From: DASYSA01 sp036003885
Lineage (GTDB): Bacteria; Acidobacteriota; Blastocatellia; UBA7656
Assembly (NCBI GenBank): GCA_036003885.1
Contig: DASYSA010000076.1
Coordinates: forward strand, 1-37,897
Direction: 5' to 3'
Length of the DNA: 37,897 nt
Below, in pieces: positions 32,759-37,897 of this stretch. A program made the position numbers and the translations under genes. The notes beneath the pieces were generated by a model. It saw only the letters and a program-made list of their open reading frames with translations. It made no database searches and was not told the DNA's origin. The number at the start of each line of letters is the position of its first letter. The stretch's first letter is position 1.

Positions 32759-33793
32759 CTACCGGCGGCTGGCAGCCTGTGCCTGAACGGCGGTGATGGC
32801 CACCGCGTCGCGGATGTCCTCGGCCTTGCAGCCGCGCGACAGGTCATTAGCGGGCCGCGCCAGCCCTTGCAGGATCGGTCCGATTGCTGTCGCGCCGCCC
32901 AGCCTTTCGACCAGCTTGTAGGCGATGTTGCCCGCTTCGAGATTGGGAAAGATCAGAGTGTTGGCCCGGCCTGCAACGGGGCTTCCGGGAGCTTTGCTCT
33001 CCGCAACTGCTGCGACGAGCGCCGCGTCAGCCTGCAGTTCGCCATCGACAACCAACTCCGGCGCCCGCGCCCGTGCGGTTCGCGTAGCTTCGATGACTTT
33101 ATCGGCCAGGGGCGAGACTGCGCTGCCTTTCGTGGAAAAGGAGAGCATCGCGACCCGCGGCTCAGTCTCGAGCACCATACGCGCCGAATCGGCTGACGCA
33201 ATTGCTATCTCCGCAAGCTCTGAAGCAGTCGGTTCGATTACGACACCGCAGTCAGCAAATATGAACGCGCCCTGCGCTCCCAGATCGACTGAAGGCACAA
33301 TGACAAAGAAGCTGGATACCGTCTTAAAGCCGGGCTTTGGGCCTATGCACCTCAGCGCCGCGCTCACTGTGTGAGCAGTCGTATGCAACGCGCCTGAGAC
33401 GCTGCCGTCCGCCCGACCCTCGCGCACCAGCATATTCGCAAAGTAGAGCGGGTCATCCATCTGGCGGCGGGCTTCGTCGAGGGTCACCCCTTTGGCGCGT
33501 CGCACCTCATAGTAGGCTGCCGCAAGGTGGTCCCGGTCGGGTGAGCGTCTGTTATCAACGACCGTCACTCCGGTCAGAGCACAGCCCATCTGTGACGCGG
33601 TATCCCGAATGATCTCCTCGATACCAATCAGCGTCACGTGTGCTATCCGCTGGCCGATGATGAGGGACGCGGCGGCGATTGTGCGCCGATCCTCGCCTTC
33701 GGCCAAGACAATATGTTTCGGGTCGGCAGCGGCGCGCGAGCGCATTCGTTCGAGTACTTGCATAGCGAGCACAACCAAAGTCGGAAGCGGCAT
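32759..33793 (-). CDS. pta: Phosphate acetyltransferase
   Basis: 344 residues. It converts acetyl-CoA and phosphate to acetyl phosphate. Single-domain (short) type: LERMRSRAAADPKHIVLAEGEDRRT at the start, DPLYFANMLVREGRADGSVSG, EPRVAMLSFSTKGSA, ANTLIFPNLEAGNIAYKLV and the C-terminal GPILQGLARPANDLSRGC. Start is uncertain between ATG 33793 and ATG 33763 (MQVLERMR fits the family better); neither has a ribosome site, and repeat F begins only bases upstream of 33793. No ackA is nearby. It lies upstream of groES on the same strand. Confidence 0.93.
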   Translation of the reverse strand: MPLPTLVVLAMQVLERMRSRAAADPKHIVLAEGEDRRTIAAASLIIGQRIAHVTLIGIEEIIRDTASQMGCALTGVTVVDNRRSPDRDHLAAAYYEVRRAKGVTLDEARRQMDDPLYFANMLVREGRADGSVSGALHTTAHTVSAALRCIGPKPGFKTVSSFFVIVPSVDLGAQGAFIFADCGVVIEPTASELAEIAIASADSARMVLETEPRVAMLSFSTKGSAVSPLADKVIEATRTARARAPELVVDGELQADAALVAAVAESKAPGSPVAGRANTLIFPNLEAGNIAYKLVERLGGATAIGPILQGLARPANDLSRGCKAEDIRDAVAITAVQAQAASRR

Positions 33794-34100
33794 TGTAACA
33801 GGATCCAGGATCCAGGATCCAGGATCCAGGATTTAGGATTTAGGATTTAGGATTTAGGATTATCAGGATTGAGGATTTGAGGATTTGGGATTCAGGATAA
33901 TTCAGGATTCTGATTCGGGATTTCGGTTAGGTTTAGGATCCTACCTAAATCCTAGATCCTAAATCCTAGATCATAGATTTACCACGGCGCCTGTGTCTTG
34001 GAACTGAGTCTTGAGCCGCGCATGAACTCTCCCCTGCTCACGCACTACTTTCACTCGAGTAAACCCCAGGCGCCGTGGATCCCTAAGAACTTGTCGCCGG
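33794..34100. other. 307-base intergenic region without a gene
   Basis: It holds repeat F (33798-33985) and about 110 further bases up to the end of the anti-sigma gene. I see no promoter I can defend and no coding sequence. Confidence 0.6.
33798..33985. repeat. Phrase-repeat array F (AGGATTT/AGGATCC type)
   Basis: About 180 bases made almost entirely of AGGATxx phrases: four AGGATCC units, then AGGATTT units, then degenerate GAGGATTT and CAGGATT units, and finally the inverse complement (CCTAAAT, CCTAGAT units, about 33942-33975). The two ends can pair to form a long hairpin. There are no unique spacers of constant length, so it is not a CRISPR. Confidence 0.85.
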
Positions 34101-34817
34101 CTAGTCGCCTCCATGCGTCCCGCCGGACCGTGGAGTCGCTTCGCCGAGGAGTATGTCGCTCAAAGCGAGTCCTTCACGGCGATCTATGTCGCGTTCGAGA
34201 GTCTTTATCAACTCACGCTGTTGTTGAATCCGCGCCGAGACTTTAGCCAGATCGGCTTCGTGAGAGTTCTGAAGCTGCGACTCGATGCTGACCAACTGCG
34301 CCTTCAGCGTCTCGCTCTGATGGCGCTCGCTGTCCGCGATCATTGCGTTGACTATCGTCTGGACCTCGGCGGCGCTTATCAGATCCGCCTTGCCGTCAGC
34401 AGGAATCGGTTGCACAACTCCCCTATTGAAGAGGCTCACCCTCATTGAGAATCCGTTCGGGCCAACACTGACGCTCGTCCCCATCACCGCGAGTATGAGC
34501 ATCGCGACCGCGACTCCTCCGAATGCCTTAACCCAGACTGGAGTAACCGTGAACAGCTCCTTCAGCAAGGCTAGCATCGAACGCGTTCGCGCGGCCGTGT
34601 CTTTAGTTACGATGTAGACCTCGGGCAGTTCATCCACCTGCCATTGCTGCAGCATTCCGCGAACACGCTCGAAGGCCGTCAGTTCTTCCGCACATATGCT
34701 GCAGGACTTGAGGTGCTCCTCGACTCGCCGCCGTTCTTCAGGCGAGGCCTCGTTGTAGAGATGCGAAACCAGCGCCTCGTGCATGTCGCAATTTGGAGTC
34801 TTGTTTAGATCAGTCAT
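34101..34817 (-). CDS. Anti-sigma factor with zf-HC2 domain
   Basis: 238 residues from ATG 34817 (the frame is open to 34895, but that part contains the intergenic hairpin). The N-terminal zinc anti-sigma motif is His35-x3-Cys39-x2-Cys42, with Cys10 and His13 upstream. A single transmembrane helix lies at about 96-114. The outside part ends in a charged coiled coil (about 160-220). It is placed directly after the ECF sigma gene and should hold that sigma factor at the membrane until a signal arrives. No protease or sensor gene is adjacent. Confidence 0.88.
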   Translation of the reverse strand: MTDLNKTPNCDMHEALVSHLYNEASPEERRRVEEHLKSCSICAEELTAFERVRGMLQQWQVDELPEVYIVTKDTAARTRSMLALLKELFTVTPVWVKAFGGVAVAMLILAVMGTSVSVGPNGFSMRVSLFNRGVVQPIPADGKADLISAAEVQTIVNAMIADSERHQSETLKAQLVSIESQLQNSHEADLAKVSARIQQQRELIKTLERDIDRREGLALSDILLGEATPRSGGTHGGD

Positions 34818-34855
34818 TTTACTACCGCTCACTTCCTTGAGGAGGTTCCTGTATG

Positions 34856-34882
34856 CCTCGGCCGTTTGAGAGACGGCCGAGG
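34856..34882 (-). other. Perfect hairpin between the sigma and anti-sigma genes
   Basis: CCTCGGCCGT (34856-34865) pairs perfectly with ACGGCCGAGG (34873-34882) around a 7-base loop, in the 82-base gap. No U-run follows on the minus strand. It could be an attenuator or stability element that sets the ratio of sigma to anti-sigma factor. Confidence 0.6.
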
Positions 34883-34899
34883 CTCCCACTGTCAATTCT

Positions 34900-35463
34900 T
34901 CACACAGCTCCGCGGAGGTGTCCCAGCCTCTTTCTCATTTCCGCCAGCCCGGTGTACATGCGGGTCTTCACGGTTGATATCGGAATGCCGAGGATCTCCG
35001 CGATCTCTGAAAACTTCAGCCCTTCGTACTCCTTCATTACTATCACCTGGCGCATCTCGGCGGGCAGTCCTCCAAGGGCTCGGCGTACCTGTGTCGCGAC
35101 CTGTTTCTGCTGCAGATGCCCGGCAAGATCAACGCTCTCATCTGCCAGCTCAAACCCGCTGGCTTCTCGTTCTTCTTCCAGCGAAAAGGTTACTTTCGAG
35201 CGACTCCTGAGCCGGGTGTTGCAGATATTGAGGGCGATGCGATAAATCCAGGACGAAAACTTCGCTTCGCCTCGAAACTTTGGGAGGTTGCGATAAGCCG
35301 AAAGAAACGTCTCTTGTGTCGCGTCCTTGGCGTCCTCGTCGCGGCCGAGCATGCGAAGAGTGAGCCCATAAATCTGCCGCTCCCAGCGTCGCACCAGAAA
35401 GTTGAATGCTTCCGGTTCGCCGCCGAGCGTGCGCTCGATGATTTGAGTATCGCTCAATTCCAA
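34900..35463 (-). CDS. ECF-type RNA polymerase sigma factor
   Basis: About 187 residues. Region 2 (AFNFLVRRWERQIYGLTLRM, then DAKDATQETFLSAYRNL and SSWIYRIALNICNTRLR) and region 4 (LPAEMRQVIVMKEYEGLKFS, then ISTVKTRMYTGLAEMRKRL) are complete; no region 3, as in ECF factors. No in-frame ATG exists upstream of region 2. I favour TTG 35463 (LELSDTQIIERTL follows, GAGAAG upstream); TTG 35457 or the distal TTG 35544 are alternatives. Adjacent to its presumed anti-sigma factor; divergent from a Roadblock gene. Confidence 0.92.
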   Translation of the reverse strand: MELSDTQIIERTLGGEPEAFNFLVRRWERQIYGLTLRMLGRDEDAKDATQETFLSAYRNLPKFRGEAKFSSWIYRIALNICNTRLRSRSKVTFSLEEEREASGFELADESVDLAGHLQQKQVATQVRRALGGLPAEMRQVIVMKEYEGLKFSEIAEILGIPISTVKTRMYTGLAEMRKRLGHLRGAV

Positions 35464-35690
35464 ATTCTTCTCGCGCCAGCAATCCTCAGATAGACACCCC
35501 CATCCCCATCCGTCTCGGTAGTATAGACTGAGGAAGCGGCGCAAAAGTCGGAAAATCTCCCATTGCAGGCCCTGGGATCCTCCGAAGGTCGGGGATGCAA
35601 GCTCATCTGGCGGCCGGAGTCCGGCTCGCCTATAATCTGGCTTTCCTCAAGTTGCTGGAACACAAATACGCGAGAAGAGGTAAGCAGACG

Positions 35691-36053
35691 TTGTCATTCA
35701 AGCCCGTGCTAGAGGAATTGGTTTCGAGCGTAGAAGGGGCAGAAGGCGCGATCTTTCTCGAAGTCGACGGGGAGGCGGTTGAATGGTATGCCCCGGGCGA
35801 CGGCGACCGACTTCGGTTGAGAGCGGCCTACATAGCCGTCGTGCTTCAGGCTTCACGGGCGCTGGCGAAACATTTGAACATCGGAACCACAAGGCAGATG
35901 CTCCTTGCGTACGAGGGAGCTAAGTTCATCATCGAGGAGTTGGGATCCGGTTATTTTCTGGCATTGGAGGTGAGCGTTTCTACGAACGTAGCCTGGGCGC
36001 GATATCGGATGCAGCCGGCGGTTGCCAGCCTTCGCGCCGAGATTCTCGCATGA
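35691..36053 (+). CDS. Second Roadblock/LC7-domain protein (MglB-like)
   Basis: About 120 residues from TTG 35691, which has AAGAGG 10 bases upstream. The frame also opens at ATG 35595, but that stretch contains a TATAAT (35631-35636) and no family resemblance. MSFKPVLEELVSSVEGAEGAIFLEVDG matches the pattern of the Roadblock protein at 15285 (helix, E-G-A-x-G-A-I, V-D-G), so the two are probably paralogs. It is divergent from the sigma gene and converges on the tonB-like gene with only 19 bases between. No small GTPase gene is near. Confidence 0.72.
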   Translation: MSFKPVLEELVSSVEGAEGAIFLEVDGEAVEWYAPGDGDRLRLRAAYIAVVLQASRALAKHLNIGTTRQMLLAYEGAKFIIEELGSGYFLALEVSVSTNVAWARYRMQPAVASLRAEILA

Positions 36054-36072
36054 ACTCGCGCGCACCTCGAAT

Positions 36073-37143
36073 CTAACGATGACGGGTAAGTTCTATGTCG
36101 ATTCGCACAGGAACACGGAACAGCGTAATGGGAACGCCATTGATGGAAGCCGGCCGGAACCTGGCGCGCTTCAAGGCGTCGATAGCCGACTCGGTCATGT
36201 AATCCACCTGGTTCTTTATCTCGATGTCAGTGATGGTACCGTCTGCTCGGAAGGTCGCCATCACTACCACCGTCCCGCTGCTCTTGTTCGCTTGCGCTTC
36301 TGGAGTCACGACCGGCGTCGGCCGATATATCCAGGAGAATGGAACGTAGCCGGCCGGTTTCGGCACATTGAAATAAAGGGAGGCGATCGCAGTCCCCTTG
36401 CCGTCGAGTGTTCCGGCTTTGCCGTTATTCGTGCCCGCTCCTTGCCCGGGGCCAACCCCAGATCCCGTTCCGCTGCCTACGCCACTCCCCTTCTTGTTAC
36501 CAATGCCTTCACCTTCGCCCTGTCCGGCAGACAACGGTCCCTGCCGGCCGTTGGGATCACCCGGGACCGTTTCCGGCGGAGGGGGCGGTGCTTCTGGTCC
36601 CTGGACGTTAGGAGTTATGGCGAGCGTAGCGTTTTCAGTCAACGGAGCATTGGGCTTGATTATGGGAGGAGTGGGTAATACCAGAGGCGGGCCGCCATTC
36701 GAGGCCGGTGTCTCCGAGTGATTGCCTCCCCCGCCACCTCCCTGTAGCGGGGAACCATCCGGTAAGTCGTTGGCTTTCGGTGCGTCGGGTGACTTCAGCT
36801 CAAACTTGGGGAACGTCACGTGGTAATCGGGATCGTTCTGCTTCGGCGGGGCAAGTACTCGATGCCAGCCTGCGATAATCATCACAGTAAGCAGCACCGA
36901 ATGTGCCACCAGCGCGCAGCCCAGGCCGACGTAGACGAGTCGCCGCCGCTTCTGGTCCCTGGTATCGGCGGGGGAAACCAGATCGCGCACGAAGCCTCTG
37001 GGATCGTGAAAAAGGTCGTTTGCCGCACGAGAAAGCTCTTCGCCCAACCTCACCAGCAGCCCTTTCTGCTCGATAAGACAAAAGGGCGAGGTAGCTGTGC
37101 GCTCACTCGCTTTTGGAAACTCTCTTGTTATCACGGAAGCCAT
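36073..37143 (-). CDS. TonB-family energy-transducing protein
   Basis: 356 residues from ATG 37143 (a GTG at 37212 is in frame but lies inside the hairpin 37184-37212). Unusually, about 68 cytoplasmic residues precede the single membrane helix (about 69-92). A Pro-rich and then Gly/Ser-rich linker (about 95-250, many GSG, GVG and GTG units) leads to a C-terminal TonB domain (GTVVVMATFRADGTITDIEI, then AIDALKRARFRPASINGVPI). TonB proteins couple the proton gradient to outer-membrane receptors; no exbB/exbD or receptor is in view. The linker is Gly-rich rather than the usual Pro/Lys-rich. Confidence 0.88.
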   Translation of the reverse strand: MASVITREFPKASERTATSPFCLIEQKGLLVRLGEELSRAANDLFHDPRGFVRDLVSPADTRDQKRRRLVYVGLGCALVAHSVLLTVMIIAGWHRVLAPPKQNDPDYHVTFPKFELKSPDAPKANDLPDGSPLQGGGGGGNHSETPASNGGPPLVLPTPPIIKPNAPLTENATLAITPNVQGPEAPPPPPETVPGDPNGRQGPLSAGQGEGEGIGNKKGSGVGSGTGSGVGPGQGAGTNNGKAGTLDGKGTAIASLYFNVPKPAGYVPFSWIYRPTPVVTPEAQANKSSGTVVVMATFRADGTITDIEIKNQVDYMTESAIDALKRARFRPASINGVPITLFRVPVRIDIELTRHR

Positions 37144-37183
37144 CTCGGGTAAGGTGTCCAGGCGGCAGGGGAAAAGGAATCTC

Positions 37184-37212
37184 GTGAGGGCTGCAAGCGT
37201 GCCAGCCCTCAC
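37184..37212 (-). terminator. Hairpin between the two TonB-family genes
   Basis: GTGAGGGCTG (37184-37193) pairs perfectly with CAGCCCTCAC (37203-37212) around a 9-base loop, just after the stop of the upstream TonB gene. The following minus-strand sequence (GAGATTCCTTTTCCCC) is pyrimidine-rich with a weak T-run, so it may be a partial terminator. Confidence 0.6.
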
Positions 37213-37227
37213 GGTCGTTAATAAACG

Positions 37228-37897
37228 CTATCTGAGATTGAACTCGATCTCGATCGGCTGCCAGTACGCGACCGGCTGTCCGCCCTTCATAGCCGGCTTG
37301 AACCGTATCTGATAGGCTGCCCGTATCGCTTCTTCGTTCAGCCCGTCGGCCAGGCCTCTCGTGATCTTTACCTGCTTCACTGATCCGTCGGAACCCACCA
37401 ACAGCCGCGCGACCACCACTCCCTGAATCTTGTTCTTGCGCGCCTCTTCGGTGTAGTTTGGCCGCGGACGATTGAGCATGACCGGCCTCATATCGACGCT
37501 GGTTGCGGGCGCTCCGTTTCCGCCTCCGAGCCCGAAGTCACCGCCTCCCATATTGCCGCCTCTGCCGGGACCCACTCCGGTTCCATCACCCGAACCGACA
37601 CCACCGCCCTTGCCGGTTCCTATGCCGGAGCCCGAACCCGGACCATCGGAAGGTGGTCCCTGCACTCCGGTCGGCAGTCCGGTAACGGCCAGATCATCGC
37701 GGGGTTTCTCGAGTCGCGGATCAACCTGCACTGTCTCCATGACGGGTAGCACTGGAGGCGTGAGGGTTGGTCTGGTTGTCGGCGCTATGATTGGAGGCGC
37801 CAATGAAAACTTAGGTAGCTGCCCCTGGGAAGGTGGCGTGGGTTGGTTGAGTCCACCGCCTCCACCACCTCCGGCCTTCTTGTTAACCTTAGGCAAA
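37228..37897 (-). CDS. TonB-family protein (partial, N-terminus outside window)
   Basis: The frame is open to the right edge; about 222 residues are seen and no membrane helix, so the true start lies beyond the window. The visible part is a Gly/Pro-rich linker (with units such as GSGSGIGTG and GVGPGRGG) and a complete TonB C-terminal domain: RPNYTEEARKNKIQGVVVAR, LLVGSDGSVKQVKI, NEEAIRAAYQIRFKPAMKGG and a final beta-strand. It is a tandem paralog of the next gene, with 84 bases between. Confidence 0.88.
   Translation of the reverse strand, partial: LPKVNKKAGGGGGGGLNQPTPPSQGQLPKFSLAPPIIAPTTRPTLTPPVLPVMETVQVDPRLEKPRDDLAVTGLPTGVQGPPSDGPGSGSGIGTGKGGGVGSGDGTGVGPGRGGNMGGGDFGLGGGNGAPATSVDMRPVMLNRPRPNYTEEARKNKIQGVVVARLLVGSDGSVKQVKITRGLADGLNEEAIRAAYQIRFKPAMKGGQPVAYWQPIEIEFNLR

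Noticed and set aside
33798..33985. Possible CRISPR array in the AGGATTT region
   Set aside because: Units are about 7 bases, contiguous and without unique spacers, and no cas genes are present.
35595..35690. Upstream extension of the second Roadblock gene to ATG 35595
   Set aside because: The extra residues do not match the family, the stretch contains a TATAAT, and TTG 35691 has a ribosome site and family-like start.
1..37897. tRNA, rRNA, insertion sequences, integrases or prophage genes
   Set aside because: None seen by reading both strands; gene content is housekeeping and envelope, with no sign of a mobile region.

Overview
The window reads as an ordinary chromosomal segment of a diderm (Gram-negative) bacterium of moderately high GC, most likely Acidobacteriota and probably near Blastocatellia. 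That placement is an inference, not a computed result. It rests on lipid A/LPS genes (waaA, lpxK), lipoproteins, TonB proteins, a complete pilMNOPQ type IV pilus operon, MglB-like Roadblock proteins, a HrcA/CIRCE-type groESL operon, and many intergenic hairpins built from short reiterated phrases. I see no phage, transposase, integrase, CRISPR array, tRNA or rRNA.

Layout. 1-3565 (minus): a TPR lipoprotein, an exported DUF4331 protein and the start of a probable HupE/UreJ-type membrane protein with an EF-hand, cut by the window edge. 3954-5405 (plus): secreted M28 metallopeptidase, convergent with secA (5500-8361, minus). 8362-9039: a 678-base divergent control region with a candidate promoter, a cluster of GACAAA elements and a two-tier hairpin, leading into pilM-pilN-pilO-pilP-pilQ (9040-15199, plus), which ends in a strong intrinsic terminator. 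Then a Roadblock/LC7 gene, efp, waaA and lpxK (plus). 19203-25716 (minus): MoxR ATPase, DUF58 protein, transglutaminase membrane protein, cyclase-family hydrolase and a KDPG-aldolase-like protein whose Schiff-base lysine is missing. 25958-26401 (plus): an orphan coiled-coil protein. 26463-30419: a tesA-like lipoprotein esterase divergent from a ybbA/ybbP-like ABC exporter, with the two start codons overlapping. 30639-33793 (minus): groEL, groES with a clear promoter and CIRCE operator, and pta. 34101-35463 (minus): anti-sigma and ECF sigma factor. 35691-36053 (plus): a second Roadblock protein. 36073-37897 (minus): two tandem TonB-family proteins with glycine-rich linkers, the second cut by the window edge.

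How the genes work together. pilM-Q encode the inner-membrane alignment complex and outer-membrane secretin of a type IV pilus, and the MglB-like proteins are plausible polarity regulators of such pili. waaA/lpxK, secA, the TonB proteins and the lipoproteins serve the envelope. MoxR-DUF58-transglutaminase is a widespread but poorly understood operon type. groESL and pta are housekeeping genes.

The most unusual signal is not a gene. At least six intergenic sites carry long imperfect hairpins whose arms are tandem copies of a 7-10-base phrase. The phrase differs from site to site (TTCGAAAT type, ACGAGAA type, AGGATTT type, GCAGATT type, ATTCGTG type, and a less certain ATTTTAGATT type), but the architecture is the same. 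Three genes that begin right beside such an element have no visible Shine-Dalgarno sequence.
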